Assembly: GCF_900169715.1 (NCBI RefSeq)
Contig: NZ_LT835161.1
Span: forward strand, 248,001-312,000
Direction: 5' to 3'
Origin: Kocuria massiliensis
Lineage (GTDB): Bacteria > Actinomycetota > Actinomycetes > Actinomycetales > Micrococcaceae
Length of the DNA: 64,000 nucleotides
The notes below the pieces were generated by a model. It saw only the letters and a list, made by a program, of their open reading frames with translations, was not told where the DNA came from and did no database searches. The position numbers and the translations under genes are program-made. Below, piece after piece: positions 33,896 through 43,986 of the stretch (position 1 is the stretch's first letter; every line of letters starts with the position of its first letter).

Positions 33896-36373
33896 TTAGA
33901 CCTCCCCAGAGGCCACTCCAGCTCGGAAGGCCACGGGCTGGTGCTGACGCATCCACCGGCGGTGGACCCAGAAATTGATCTCGATGAGTACGCTCCCAAC
34001 GGCGGCGATGATGAGCGCCGCCGCAAGTAGCTGAGGGCCGGGGAGCGTGAACTGGTGATACGTCAGGGAGATGGGGATCAGTAGGACCAGCACCAAGGCC
34101 ATGTACATTCCCAGCAGGAGCGTCCAGCGGGCCGCCGAGAGCGGGCGCGACCCGACGCAGAGAATCCAGAGGCCTACCAGGACCAACACGATGAAGTTGG
34201 CGGTCTGAACGTCTCGGGTCGGCGGCATGCCATCTGGAGCCAAGAACTTGGCGTAGTAATTGATCCCCACGACGCAGAGGGTCACGACGACGGCGCTGGG
34301 CACCGCAAAGTGCAACGACCGCCGCAGGAACCCGCCGACGTAGCGCCGATTGTTGGGCAACATGGTGAGCACGAACGAGGGGCCACCGATCATCAGCAGG
34401 TCGGCGGTCGAGTACTGGCGGGGCAGGAAGGGGAACGTCCACGCCAACAGGCCCAGGGCCAGCCCCATCATGATTGCGAAGGTCGTTTTCGTCAGGAAGA
34501 GGTTGGTGACTCGCTCGATATTGGCAATAATCTTTCGGCCCTCGGCGAGTACCGACGGGAGGCGCGAAAACTTGCCGTCGAGGAGCACCAAACGGGATAC
34601 GGCCTTGGTGGCAGGGGCAGCGTTGCCCATCGCGATGCCGAGGTCGGCGTGCTTGAGGGCCAAAGCGTCATTGATGCCGTCGCCCGTCATGGCGACGACG
34701 CGTCCCCGCTCCTGCAAGCCGGTGACCATGTTCTTTTTTTGGTGTGGAGAGACCCGGCCAAAGACGTGGTGGTTGAGGGCGGCTTCGGTGAGTTCATCGC
34801 CGTCTTCGGGGAGTGCGGAGGCGTCGACGGCGTCGTTCTGAAGGTCCATGCCGGCCAAACGCGCCGCAGCCGCCACCGTGGCCGGGTTATCCCCAGAGAA
34901 CACTTTGAGGTCGATGCCTTGTTCGGTGAAATAGGCCAGCGTCTCCGCGGCATCAGAACGGACCTGCTCGCGGAAGGTCAAGAGGGCGACGGCTTCCCAC
35001 CGGTCGGGGAGTTTCTGGACGGGCCGTTCGTCGTCGTCGCGGATCAAGGCATCCGCGGAAGCCAACACCATGGTGCGCATACCCTGGCTCGCGAGCTCTA
35101 ACGCCCGGTCCAAAGCGGGGCCCTGATCGAGTAGGACTTCAGGAGCTCCGAGGAGCCAAGCCCCAGACGAGGCGAATTCGAGGCCAGAAAAACGGTTCGC
35201 TGACGAAAAGGCGAGGCGCCCGCTGGGCTCGACGCCTGACGTGGTCTCAAACGCGGGGGCGAGAGCCGCTGCGGTGGGGTTGGCGTGAGGATCGTGCCCG
35301 AAGTGAGCGAGGGCCTCCCGTGCGGACTCGGTGAGTTCGTTGCCACCAGCCAGCGGATGAACCTGATCAAAGGTCACGCCGCCTTCAGTGAGGGTTCCCG
35401 TTTTGTCGAAGCAGACGGTATCCACCCGAGCCAGGACTTCCACGGCCGGCTGCTCCTGGATCAGAACCTCGGCTCGGGCCAACTTCACAGCGGCCACCGC
35501 GAAGGAAATCGTCGTCATGAGCGCGAGCCCCTGGGGCACCATGGACGCCACCGAGGAGACGGCGACCACGAGAGCATCGCGCCACTCTCCGGTTTCGAAG
35601 GCATGATGCCAACCACCGACTGCTTGCATCTGACCATTCAGGACGATCGCGATGATGGGGATCAGCCCGATAGAAATCCATGTGACCACCCGCTCGGTCG
35701 CGGCCCGTAATTCTGAATTGATGGGGGCGAATTGCCGAGCTTCCTTGGCCAATCGGGAGGCGTGGGAGCGCTCGCCGACGGCAGTCACGCGCACGCGCCC
35801 GGATCCCCCCACCACGGACGCCGCGGAGAAGACCTTGTCACCGGGCTGCTTGACGACGGGGTCGTTTTCCCCGGTCAGAAGGGATTCGTCGAGGTCGAGC
35901 CCGTCCGCGGTCAAGACCACGGCATCCGCGGGGACCTGATCGCCACGAGAGAGTAGGAGGACGTCGTCCAAGACGATCTGTTCGAGCGTGACCTGAACAA
36001 TCTCGCCGTCGCGGAGGACCCGTGCGGGGTCTTGACGCAGCAGGGCGATCTTGTCCAGTTGACGTTTTGCGGAAAATTCCTGGACGAAGCCGATCACGAT
36101 GTTGGCCAAAGCCGCGAGGGAGAAGAGGAGGTCGAGCCAGCGGCCGAGGACGATGATGACCGCGGCACAAGCCCCCAGCGTGAGGTTGAAGAGTGTAAAG
36201 AGGTGGGTTCTGACGATGGCCCAAACGCTGCGTGAGGTGGTGTTCGGCTGGTGGTTCGTCAGCCCGCGTGCCGTTCTCGACGCGACCTCATCCGAGGTGA
36301 GACCTGTGCGAGCTAGTTGGGCGTCATCTCGCGAAAGCTCGAGCGTCGCATCCTGGGGCCGGGCAGCGGGCAT
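33896..36373 (-). CDS. ctpE: P-type cation ATPase, CtpE-like
   Basis: An 825-residue P-type ATPase with membrane segments near 50-100, 225-290 and 610-800. Motifs: TGEN in the actuator domain (TGES in most families), DKTGTLTEGGV with the phosphorylated Asp, TGDGINDALALKHADLGIAMG in the hinge, and VPQGLALMTTISFAVAAVKLAR in the metal-binding helix 4. This combination resembles mycobacterial CtpE, reported as a calcium uptake pump. The ion is inferred from that relationship, not seen. The ATG at 36373 has GAGGAG upstream. It stands alone; the PTS gene follows on the same strand after the leader region. Confidence 0.88.
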   Translation of the reverse strand: MPAARPQDATLELSRDDAQLARTGLTSDEVASRTARGLTNHQPNTTSRSVWAIVRTHLFTLFNLTLGACAAVIIVLGRWLDLLFSLAALANIVIGFVQEFSAKRQLDKIALLRQDPARVLRDGEIVQVTLEQIVLDDVLLLSRGDQVPADAVVLTADGLDLDESLLTGENDPVVKQPGDKVFSAASVVGGSGRVRVTAVGERSHASRLAKEARQFAPINSELRAATERVVTWISIGLIPIIAIVLNGQMQAVGGWHHAFETGEWRDALVVAVSSVASMVPQGLALMTTISFAVAAVKLARAEVLIQEQPAVEVLARVDTVCFDKTGTLTEGGVTFDQVHPLAGGNELTESAREALAHFGHDPHANPTAAALAPAFETTSGVEPSGRLAFSSANRFSGLEFASSGAWLLGAPEVLLDQGPALDRALELASQGMRTMVLASADALIRDDDERPVQKLPDRWEAVALLTFREQVRSDAAETLAYFTEQGIDLKVFSGDNPATVAAAARLAGMDLQNDAVDASALPEDGDELTEAALNHHVFGRVSPHQKKNMVTGLQERGRVVAMTGDGINDALALKHADLGIAMGNAAPATKAVSRLVLLDGKFSRLPSVLAEGRKIIANIERVTNLFLTKTTFAIMMGLALGLLAWTFPFLPRQYSTADLLMIGGPSFVLTMLPNNRRYVGGFLRRSLHFAVPSAVVVTLCVVGINYYAKFLAPDGMPPTRDVQTANFIVLVLVGLWILCVGSRPLSAARWTLLLGMYMALVLVLLIPISLTYHQFTLPGPQLLAAALIIAAVGSVLIEINFWVHRRWMRQHQPVAFRAGVASGEV

Positions 36374-36566
36374 CGTTCTCCTCGGGGGTTGCGGCTTACA
36401 GCTTCCAGCTTACGGGGGCCGGCCCGGCAGACGGGGTAGAGAGGGGTGGAGTATTTGGAGACCAACAGTGCCGTGCGACACATGGTGAATGGCCCATGAC
36501 GTGGGCGGATCTCCGGCGTCGTCGGAATCTGTGAGAAGACATGCCCGGAGAGGACACGGGGTGCTG

Positions 36567-36608
36567 CCCTTGCGGTGGCCGTCGCGACGTGGACGGCCAC
36601 CGCAAGGG
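36567..36608 (-). terminator. Terminator after the purSQL operon
   Basis: Perfect 17-bp arms (36567-36583 and 36592-36608; CCCTTGCGGTGGCCGTC) around an 8-nt loop, 18 bp beyond the purL stop. The rest of the 252-bp gap shows nothing coding. Confidence 0.9.
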
Positions 36609-36625
36609 TCAGGCGGATTGATGCT

Positions 36626-38929
36626 CTAGCCGAAGTGCCGAGGCAAGGTACCGGACCAGGCCTCGCGTAGCTCCTCGAGGCCGATGCTCGCGATGCCCTG
36701 GAGATCCAAGGCGTCGTTGACGGCGTCCACGACGCCGATCCGAGCGAAGGCGTAACCACGGGCGGTGCACATGTCCTTGAACCGCACCTCTTCCGTCCGA
36801 GGCACCGAACAAATGGCCCGGCCCTGCGATTCGGAGAACAGCAGGGTGAATTCGTCGACGCCGTCACGCTCGGCGACCTCGCCCAGTCCGATGCGGGCGC
36901 CGACGCCGAAGCGGAGGCAAGAGTCTGCGAGGGCCGCCGCGAGGCCACCTTGGGAAAGGTCATGTGCGGCATCGATCATGCCGTCGCGCGACATGTTCAC
37001 GAGGATGTCGCCCAGGAGCTTCTCTTGAGCCAAATCTACCTTGGGAGGGAGGCCACCCAAGTGGCCCTTCATTCGCGCCCATTCGGATCCGTCGAGCTCA
37101 TCCGCGGTGGTTCCCAACAGGTAGATGGCGTTGCCGTCCTCGGTGGAAGCCCATCCCGAGGGAGTCCGCCGGCCGACGTCGTCGAGAACGCCCATCATCG
37201 CCACCACCGGGGTGGGATTGATGGCGCGACCACCCGTTTGGTTGTACAGGGACACGTTGCCGCCCGTGACCGGTACGCCGAGTTCCATACAGCCGTCGGC
37301 CAAGCCGCGCACGGCCTCCGCAAACTGCCACATGACCTCGGGGTCCTCTGGGGAACCGAAGTTGAGGCAGTCGGAAACCGCAACCGGGCGCGCACCGGAG
37401 GTCGAAACGTTCCGGTAAGACTCCGCGAGGGAGGCTCGGGCACCTTCGTACGGATCAAGATAGGCGTACCGGGGGTTGGCATCCGTCGAGAGGGCGACAC
37501 CGAGGCCGGATTCCTCATCGACACGGATCACACCGGCGTCGTCGGGCTGGGAAAGCGCGGTATTGCCTTGGACGTAACGGTCGTATTGATTCGTAACCCA
37601 TTCCTTGGAGCACAAGTTCGGCGTGGACATGAGATCGAGCACCGCCTGCCCGAGCTCCGCGCCGGCCGGACGGTCCACATCCGCGGCCGACCCGGTGAAC
37701 CGGTCCGCCTGCGTGGTGTCCTGCCACGAAGGGCGCTCGTAGGGGCGTTCGTAGGTGGGGCCTTCATGGGCGACGGTGCGTGGATCAACGTCAACGATCA
37801 CCTCGCCGTTCCATTCGATGACGAGCCGACCGGAGTCGGTGACCTCGCCGAGGACGGAATATTCGACGTCCCACTTGGCCATGATTTCTTCGAATCGGGC
37901 CATGTTTTCCGGGGTCACCACGGCCATCATGCGTTCCTGAGACTCGGACATCAGGATTTCGCCCGGGGTCAGGGTGCTATCCCGCAACAGAACCTTGGTG
38001 AGGTCAACGTGCATCCCGCCCTCACCATTGGAAGCCAGCTCCGAGGTGGCACACGAAATGCCAGCGGCGCCGAGGTCCTGGATCCCTTCGACGACCGACC
38101 CCTTGAAGAGTTCGAGGCAGCATTCGATGAGCACTTTTTCGGCGAAGGGGTCACCCACCTGAACCGCTGGACGCTTGGAGGGCTTGGCGTCATCGAAGGA
38201 TTCGGAGGCCAACACCGAGGCCCCGCCGATGCCGTCTCCGCCGGTGCGCGCGCCGAAGAGAATGACCTGATTGCCAACGCCGGACGCGTTGGCGAGGCGG
38301 ATGTCCTCGTGTCGCATGACGCCCACGGCCAAGGCATTGACCAACGGATTTGCTTGGTAGCAGGGGTCAAACTCCACCTCACCGCCAATATTCGGCAGGC
38401 CCAGAGAATTGCCGTATCCGCCCACGCCCGCAACGACACCGTGGACGACGCGCTGCGTGTCCGGGTGATCGATGGCACCAAAACGCAGCGGGTCCATCAC
38501 GGCCACCGGGCGGGCGCCCATCGAGATGATGTCGCGAACGATGCCGCCGACGCCGGTTGCAGCACCCTGATATGGCTCCACATACGAGGGATGGTTGTGG
38601 GACTCGATTTTGAAGGTCACGGCCCAACCGTTGCCGATATCCGTCACACCGGCGTTTTCGCCGATGCCCACCATCAGGTCTTTCTTCATCTCCTCGGTGA
38701 CTTTGGCGCCGAACTGTTTCAGATGAACCTTGGAAGATTTGTAGGAACAGTGCTCGGACCACATCACCGAGTACATCGCCAACTCGGCGGCCGTGGGGCG
38801 GCGCCCGAGGATCTTCTTGATGTCTTCAAATTCGTTGTCTTTGAGGCCGAGCTCGGCCCAGGGGAGGTCCGTGTCCGGTGTGGAGGCGGCGTGCTCGACG
38901 GTGTCCAGATTGAACTGCTGGTCATTCAT
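36626..38929 (-). CDS. purL: Phosphoribosylformylglycinamidine synthase subunit PurL
   Basis: A 767-residue small-type PurL. It has [19 protein letters not shown] near the start and [26 protein letters not shown] at about residue 110, the ATP/FGAR-binding signature, with an AIRS-like second half ([15 protein letters not shown]). It makes FGAM in purine synthesis using ammonia from PurQ within a PurSQL complex. Gene order purS-purQ-purL on the reverse strand, with a 34-bp gap after purQ, implies one operon. The ATG at 38929 has a weak ribosome-binding site. Confidence 0.97.
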   Translation of the reverse strand: MNDQQFNLDTVEHAASTPDTDLPWAELGLKDNEFEDIKKILGRRPTAAELAMYSVMWSEHCSYKSSKVHLKQFGAKVTEEMKKDLMVGIGENAGVTDIGNGWAVTFKIESHNHPSYVEPYQGAATGVGGIVRDIISMGARPVAVMDPLRFGAIDHPDTQRVVHGVVAGVGGYGNSLGLPNIGGEVEFDPCYQANPLVNALAVGVMRHEDIRLANASGVGNQVILFGARTGGDGIGGASVLASESFDDAKPSKRPAVQVGDPFAEKVLIECCLELFKGSVVEGIQDLGAAGISCATSELASNGEGGMHVDLTKVLLRDSTLTPGEILMSESQERMMAVVTPENMARFEEIMAKWDVEYSVLGEVTDSGRLVIEWNGEVIVDVDPRTVAHEGPTYERPYERPSWQDTTQADRFTGSAADVDRPAGAELGQAVLDLMSTPNLCSKEWVTNQYDRYVQGNTALSQPDDAGVIRVDEESGLGVALSTDANPRYAYLDPYEGARASLAESYRNVSTSGARPVAVSDCLNFGSPEDPEVMWQFAEAVRGLADGCMELGVPVTGGNVSLYNQTGGRAINPTPVVAMMGVLDDVGRRTPSGWASTEDGNAIYLLGTTADELDGSEWARMKGHLGGLPPKVDLAQEKLLGDILVNMSRDGMIDAAHDLSQGGLAAALADSCLRFGVGARIGLGEVAERDGVDEFTLLFSESQGRAICSVPRTEEVRFKDMCTARGYAFARIGVVDAVNDALDLQGIASIGLEELREAWSGTLPRHFG

Positions 38930-38963
38930 GATGCGTGAAAATCCTTGGGGTCGGATCGAAAGA

Positions 38964-39773
38964 TCAGGCGGCGGCGATCTGGCGGATCAGGGACGTGAAG
39001 ATGCTGAGGCCGTCGGTGCCGTATCTCATGGCGACGTCGCCCGATCCCGAAGCGGAGGGGCCGAACCCGGGTTCGACAGCGTGTTCCGGGTGAGGCATGA
39101 GCCCGACGACGTTGCCGCGCTCGTTGGTGACACCGGCAATGTCTTGGCGGGAACCGTTCGGGTTGCCCCCGACGTACCGGAAAGCCACGCGGTTCTCTTC
39201 CTCCAAGGCCCGAAGGGTCGCATCATCGGCGACGTACTGACCGTCCTGGTTCTTCAGCGGCACGACGATCTCTCCGCCCCGCTCCAAGTCGGCCGTCCAG
39301 GGTGTCTGGGTGGTCTCGACCCGCAGCCGCTGATCTCGGCAAATGAAGGTCAGGTGATCGTTCTTGATCATGGAACCCGGCAAGAGGTGCATTTCTGTGA
39401 GGATCTGGAAACCGTTGCAGATGCCGAGTACGGGAAGCGGCGAGGACCCCGACGTGCCCGAAGCCGTAGCGGCGTCGTAAACCTTGGCCATGAGCGGGGC
39501 CTTGGCAGCGATGGCGCCGGCGCGCAGGTAGTCGCCATACGAAAACCCGCCGGGGACGACGACGGCGTCGACGTTGAGGAGATCGGTGTCTTTGTACCAG
39601 AGCGGAACGGGAGTTCCCCCGGCGAGTCGCACAGCGCGGGCGGCGTCGCGGTCATCCAGGGTGCCCGGGAAAGTGACGACGCCGACCCGAACATCCGCGA
39701 GGCGCTCGTCGGGGTTGTTTGCGGAGAAATCCGCGATCAGGGGAACTTCGGTGGCGGAGAGGGACTGAGTCAT
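38964..39773 (-). CDS. purQ: Phosphoribosylformylglycinamidine synthase subunit PurQ
   Basis: A 269-residue class I glutamine amidotransferase with [37 protein letters not shown], the nucleophile Cys119 in [10 protein letters not shown] and the catalytic His/Glu in [10 protein letters not shown]. It supplies ammonia to PurL. About 28 residues precede the family's usual first strand, so an extended N-terminus is real or a later start is used; no better ribosome-binding site was seen. It starts 3 bp after the purS stop. Confidence 0.96.
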   Translation of the reverse strand: MTQSLSATEVPLIADFSANNPDERLADVRVGVVTFPGTLDDRDAARAVRLAGGTPVPLWYKDTDLLNVDAVVVPGGFSYGDYLRAGAIAAKAPLMAKVYDAATASGTSGSSPLPVLGICNGFQILTEMHLLPGSMIKNDHLTFICRDQRLRVETTQTPWTADLERGGEIVVPLKNQDGQYVADDATLRALEEENRVAFRYVGGNPNGSRQDIAGVTNERGNVVGLMPHPEHAVEPGFGPSASGSGDVAMRYGTDGLSIFTSLIRQIAAA

Positions 39774-39775
39774 GA

Positions 39776-40027
39776 TTAGTCCTCCGCGACGGAGACGTTG
39801 ACGACGTCTTCGATGACGGGGTTCGAGAGGATTTCCTCGCCGGCCTTGCGGGCTTCGTCGAGATGACGCTGTGTCACGTCGCCTTCGACCGTCAGCTCGA
39901 ACCTTTTCCCCTGCCTGACTTCCGTGAATCCGCTGATGTCGATATGCGGCAGTTCGCGGGCGATGGCCTTGCCCTGCGGGTCGAGAATTTCTGGCTTGGG
40001 CATGACGTCAACAATGATCCGGGGCAT
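39776..40027 (-). CDS. purS: Phosphoribosylformylglycinamidine synthase subunit PurS
   Basis: An 83-residue PurS ([25 protein letters not shown] ... FELTVEGD), the small subunit that joins PurQ to PurL and helps ammonia channelling. The ATG at 40027 follows CAGGAGCGACGG. It opens the purSQL operon. The region upstream contains a TAAACT -10-like hexamer (minus strand, about 40142-40147), and no purine riboswitch was recognised. Confidence 0.95.
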   Translation of the reverse strand: MPRIIVDVMPKPEILDPQGKAIARELPHIDISGFTEVRQGKRFELTVEGDVTQRHLDEARKAGEEILSNPVIEDVVNVSVAED

Positions 40028-40212
40028 CCGTCGCTCCTGTACGCGGGTTGGGTACGCGGTTGGTGTAATTGGGCGCGCGGGCACCGGTGCCGTCTCACGT
40101 CGGACACGAAGTACCAAGACGCTCCGCGAGCTTGCTACATCAGTTTAGCCGTTGTTGAGGCTCGTCGTAGCCGCGATGGTTCAGCTGTGGATAACCGATG
40201 ACGGTGGGGTTA

Positions 40213-41391
40213 TTAAGAACCGGACCCCGAGATTGATTTGGGTCGAGCAGGATCCAACACGGATTTCGGATCGAAAAAGTCCGGCAGAGGTGATGGCTTA
40301 CCTTCGATCGCATGTTTCAGCGAGATGCCATCGACGTTGATGCGAGCTTCGCGCAGGTAGTTCGGACGCAACTGTCCCCAGGCCGGGGTGGAAGCATCCA
40401 CGTTGAAGTAAGCATTGAAGCCCTGCGATTTGAGGTAATCGAATTTTGGACCGGAATAGTCTTCGACTTTGGCGATATCCGCGCCGAACGGATAAATGAG
40501 CAAATCGGTTGCCCCAATGAGGGGTGCCACTTCTCGTTGCCATTTTTCGTTGTCTTCGCGAATCTGTTCCAGGGGCGACGTCGTGAAATTGATGTGGCCC
40601 CAGGAGTGGCTCGCAAATTCCCAACCGCTGGCCTTGATGGCGTCAGCAACGTCCTTCGCCTTTTTCTTGTCTTCGGCCAGGTTCTTATTGCTGTCCTTAT
40701 ACGAGTAATCCGACGTGCGGTATCCGAGAACGCCGTTGTATCCGGTCATTGCGATGACGCCCTTGGCGCCGTCGTGGGAGAAATCGGGGTGCTCTTCGAG
40801 GAATTCATCCACGATGGGCAGATGATCGTACGCTCCGGTGAGCTTTTTCCCGGAAGCATCGTGATATTCGTTGACGACCTTGCCGTCCTTGACGGTCAAC
40901 CGGTCCGCGAATCCGTCACCATTCATGTATTCGTAATATGACAGGTCGTCAAAGGAGATGACCAGAGGCTTCTTGCCCTCCGGAATATCGAGCTTCTTGG
41001 GTGTGACGGCACCGTCTGGAGACGCCGTATAGAGCTGATGGGGGCTGACAAGAATGTATCCACGGTCGTATGTCTGCTGGAGGATGCTCTTGAACTCTTT
41101 GATCGTGACCATGTAATCGAGGTAGCCGTTGGCGTCCTCGTCACCATCGAAGGCCCTCTTGGGATCGGCCACCAAGGAATGGAAGAACAGGTGGGATACC
41201 GCCGCGTTGTCTGGCCAGGTCACTAGCTTCTGGGAAGGGCTGGGGGAGGCTGAGGACGAGGCCGAAGCGGAGGAGGGCGACGCCGAGGATTTGCCCGTAT
41301 CGCCGCCTCCCGTCTGGCCGCATGCGCTGAGAAGAAATGCCCCAGCAAAACCTGAGGCGGAGAGGATGGTTGCACGACGAGAGATGGACAC
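40213..41391 (-). CDS. Polysaccharide-deacetylase-type lipoprotein
   Basis: A 392-residue lipoprotein: RRATILSASGFAGAFLLSACGQ with lipobox Cys24, a Ser/Ala/Pro-rich linker to about residue 55, then a NodB-like deacetylase fold with KPLVISFDDLSYYEYM (metal-ligand Asp pair) and FASHSWGHINF (HxxxH-type metal motif). An insert between these two motifs (YDHLPIVDEFLEEHPDFSHDGAKGVIAMTGYNG) is longer than in simple chitin deacetylases. It probably trims acetyl groups from a wall or capsule polymer outside the membrane. An insertion sequence lies about 75 bp upstream of its start, between it and any distant promoter. Confidence 0.85.
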   Translation of the reverse strand: MSISRRATILSASGFAGAFLLSACGQTGGGDTGKSSASPSSASASSSASPSPSQKLVTWPDNAAVSHLFFHSLVADPKRAFDGDEDANGYLDYMVTIKEFKSILQQTYDRGYILVSPHQLYTASPDGAVTPKKLDIPEGKKPLVISFDDLSYYEYMNGDGFADRLTVKDGKVVNEYHDASGKKLTGAYDHLPIVDEFLEEHPDFSHDGAKGVIAMTGYNGVLGYRTSDYSYKDSNKNLAEDKKKAKDVADAIKASGWEFASHSWGHINFTTSPLEQIREDNEKWQREVAPLIGATDLLIYPFGADIAKVEDYSGPKFDYLKSQGFNAYFNVDASTPAWGQLRPNYLREARINVDGISLKHAIEGKPSPLPDFFDPKSVLDPARPKSISGSGS

Positions 41392-41465
41392 CGGAAATTA
41401 CTTCCTAACGATATTCGGTTTCCTCCATGGCCACTCCAGATTTTCATAAGCTGAGTGATATTTGG

Positions 41466-42900
41466 GGCTCTTCACAGATGAGGGTGTAGCTGTGGTGCGA
41501 CCTGGGGCGGCGCGTCGGTGTCGGGGTGAGGGTCGAGGTCTTCCGATGATGGGAGTTCTCACACAACCCGTCCGGAAGACCTCGACGTGCCTGACGCTAC
41601 CTTCACGCGCCCTGACCTGACTACCTTCACCCGCCTCGACGGCCTCGGTCTGGAGGTCACCGGCCAGCTGCTCGAGCCTGACCGGTCCGTGCTGGCGTGC
41701 CGGGTCGTGGAGCCGGACGACTGGTGCAGGCGGTGCGGCTGCCAGGGCGTGCCCCGTGACACGGTGAGCAGGGAGTTGGCGCACGAGCCGTTCGGGTGGC
41801 GCCCTACCACGCTGGTGCTCACCGTGCGCCGCTACCGCTGCAAGGAGTGCTCGCACGTGTGGCGTCAGGACACCACCGCTGCGGCGCCGCCGCGGGCCAA
41901 GATCTCCCGCGCCGGCCTGCGGTGGGGTCTGGTCGGGATCGTCGTCGGCCACCTGTCGATGGCCCGAGTTGCCGAAGGACTGGGCGTGGCGTGGAACACC
42001 GCCAACGACGCGGTCCTGGCTGAGGGCCGGCGTCTGCTCATCGAGGACCCGACCCGCCTGGACGGTGTCAAGGTCGTCGGGGTCGATGAGCACGTGTGGC
42101 GGCACACCCGGCGCGGTGACAAGTACGTCACCGTGATCATCGACCTCACCCCGGTCCGGGACGGCACCGGGCCCTCACGCCTGCTGGACGTGGTCGAAGG
42201 TCGGTCGAAGAAGGCGTTCAAGGACTGGCTGGCCGAGCGGGACCAGGCTTGGCGCGATGGGATCGAGGTCGTGGCCATGGATGGGTTCGCGGGCTTCAAG
42301 ACCGCCACCACCGAGGAGCTGCCGGACGCCGTCACGGTTATGGATCCCTTCCACGTCATCCGGTTGGCCGGGGACGCTCTCGATGAGTGCCGCCGCCGAG
42401 TCCAGCAGGAACTGCACGGACACCGCGGACGCAAGGGCGACCCGCTCTACACCGCGCGGCGGACCCTGCACACCGGGGCTGACCTGCTCACCGACCGCCA
42501 GCACGAGCGCCTTGACAAGCTCTTCGCTGGGGACCGGCACGTGCAAGTCGAGTGCACCTGGGGGATCTACCAGCGCATGATCTCCGCCTACCGTCACCCC
42601 GACCGGGCAGCCGGCCGCGTCGAGATGAGCTCCGTGATCGACGCCCTCGCCGACAGTGTGCCTGAGGCGTTGGTAGAACTGCGCAAGCTCGGCCGCACCC
42701 TGACCAGACGCGCCTGCGACGTCCTGGCCTACTTCGACCGGCCGCGCACGAGCAACGGACCTACCGAAGCCGTGAACGGTCGCCTCGAGCACCTGCGTGG
42801 CCTGGCCCTCGGCTTCCGCAACCTCACCAACTACATCGCCCGCGCACTCCTCGAAGCCGGCGGATTCAGACCACACCTACACCCCGAATTGTGAAGAGCC
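41466..42900 (+). mobile_element. Complete ISL3-family insertion sequence
   Basis: The 1435-bp element has terminal inverted repeats of 30 bp (41466-41495 and 42871-42900) that match at 25 positions, beginning GGCTCTTCACA. It is flanked by direct repeats ATATTTGG (41458-41465 and 42901-42908), an 8-bp target duplication as usual for ISL3. One intact transposase gene fills it. The matching duplication indicates it moved in as a unit and has not been rearranged. Confidence 0.93.
41587..42894 (+). CDS. ISL3-family transposase
   Basis: A 435-residue transposase. The N-terminal zinc-binding part has CRRCG (about 54) and CKECSHVW (about 86-93). The DDE domain has VGVDEHVWRH, VAMDGFAGF and a downstream Glu in GPTEAVNGRLEHLRG, so the acidic triad is intact. 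No frameshift was seen. The GTG at 41587 follows GGAAG. The stop lies within the right inverted repeat. Its nearest relatives by eye are corynebacterial IS31831/IS1207-like elements. Local GC is higher than in the flanking A/T-rich gap, consistent with transfer. Confidence 0.95.
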   Translation: MPDATFTRPDLTTFTRLDGLGLEVTGQLLEPDRSVLACRVVEPDDWCRRCGCQGVPRDTVSRELAHEPFGWRPTTLVLTVRRYRCKECSHVWRQDTTAAAPPRAKISRAGLRWGLVGIVVGHLSMARVAEGLGVAWNTANDAVLAEGRRLLIEDPTRLDGVKVVGVDEHVWRHTRRGDKYVTVIIDLTPVRDGTGPSRLLDVVEGRSKKAFKDWLAERDQAWRDGIEVVAMDGFAGFKTATTEELPDAVTVMDPFHVIRLAGDALDECRRRVQQELHGHRGRKGDPLYTARRTLHTGADLLTDRQHERLDKLFAGDRHVQVECTWGIYQRMISAYRHPDRAAGRVEMSSVIDALADSVPEALVELRKLGRTLTRRACDVLAYFDRPRTSNGPTEAVNGRLEHLRGLALGFRNLTNYIARALLEAGGFRPHLHPEL

Positions 42901-43008
42901 ATATTTGGGGATGTGCGCAAATATTGCTGGGAAAATTTTAAGGTTTTTTGGTCCGTCTTATGGCGTGGTATTTTGCCGGGCGCCCGCTTCTATTTTCCCT
43001 CTGGGTGG

Positions 43009-43983
43009 CTAGGCCTGTTTGCCCTGGCGGAGAGTCTCGGCCTGGTGGATCCTCTCCAGGAGTCGTTCGCGGAGACCAACCGAACGGGCCGCAAATTCGC
43101 GTTGCATCGACACATACTGCTTCTTGCCGTGCGCCGTCTCGATCTGGATCGGTTCGTAACCCCACGCCAAGAGATCGTAAGGTGCCGCGCGCATATCCAT
43201 CTCGCGAATCTGCCACGACAATTCGAAACTGTCCATGAGGAGGTCCGAGTCCACGATGGGAAGCAGCTTGTACGCCCATTTATAGATGTCCATATTGGCG
43301 TGGAGGCATCCCGGCTGTTCCAGGTAGCGCTGGTCCTCACGGGTTGGCTGAATGTCGTTGAGTGGCCTGGCCTGCGGTTGGAAAAAGCGGAAAGCATCAA
43401 AATGCGTGCAATGGATCCGGTGCGATTCGACGACCTCGTCCGTCCCCTCAGCGCCTAGCCGGAGCTCCAAATACTCGTGGCGGATGTCTTGTTCTTCCGA
43501 GCGGTAAGCCATCGCCCATTCGTGCATCCCGAAGCACCCGAAGTTGCCGGGTTTGGCCGAGGTGCGTGTGAGGAGGTCTCGTGTGAAATCGATGGCGGAC
43601 GAGCGTGCATGGTGGAACGCGTCAAGGTCCGCGATCACCGCGTGGTGGCGTTGATGTGCGGCGTCATCGGCCGAAAGCCCCGCAGCCTGAAGTTCGCTCT
43701 CAGTGGGCCGACGGTAGAATTTCCAGTCGGCCCTGTCGTCGGCGTCGAGCAGGATGACGCCAGGCCCGGGGTGCCAGCGCGCGAGCTGACCTGGCTTCAG
43801 CGTGTAGTACGTGAAGAGGAAGTCTTCTACCGGGTGCTTGCGTCCGTGATGACGTCGCTCCAGGAAGGGCTCCGTATAGATCGCCGCCCGTTCGCGGTGT
43901 TCAACCGCGAGGGGACGCCACTGGGCACCCGCCAAAGCGACGGGCGCGACGGAGGTGGGGCCAGCGGCGTCGTGTAGGGCCAT
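43009..43983 (-). CDS. Conserved actinobacterial protein, labelled 3-methyladenine DNA glycosylase in relatives
   Basis: A 324-residue soluble protein. Recognisable blocks are ERRHHGRKHPVEDFLFTYYTLKPGQLARWHPGPGVIL, FGMHEWAMAYRSEEQDIRHEYLELRLG and YKLLPIVDSDLLMDSFELSWQIREMDMRAAPYDL. I recall the same family in many actinobacteria under the name 3-methyladenine DNA glycosylase, yet no helix-hairpin-helix or Tag/AlkA/Mpg motif is visible, so that name is doubtful. The His-rich WHPGPG and EWAM segments suggest a metal or small-molecule site. It starts 3 bp after lysC and is probably co-transcribed with it. Confidence 0.7.
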   Translation of the reverse strand: MALHDAAGPTSVAPVALAGAQWRPLAVEHRERAAIYTEPFLERRHHGRKHPVEDFLFTYYTLKPGQLARWHPGPGVILLDADDRADWKFYRRPTESELQAAGLSADDAAHQRHHAVIADLDAFHHARSSAIDFTRDLLTRTSAKPGNFGCFGMHEWAMAYRSEEQDIRHEYLELRLGAEGTDEVVESHRIHCTHFDAFRFFQPQARPLNDIQPTREDQRYLEQPGCLHANMDIYKWAYKLLPIVDSDLLMDSFELSWQIREMDMRAAPYDLLAWGYEPIQIETAHGKKQYVSMQREFAARSVGLRERLLERIHQAETLRQGKQA

Positions 43984-43986
43984 AGG

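Noticed and set aside
36950-38938. 662-codon open frame on the forward strand opposite purL
   Set aside because: purL on the reverse strand is certain; the antisense translation resembles no protein and reflects codon bias.
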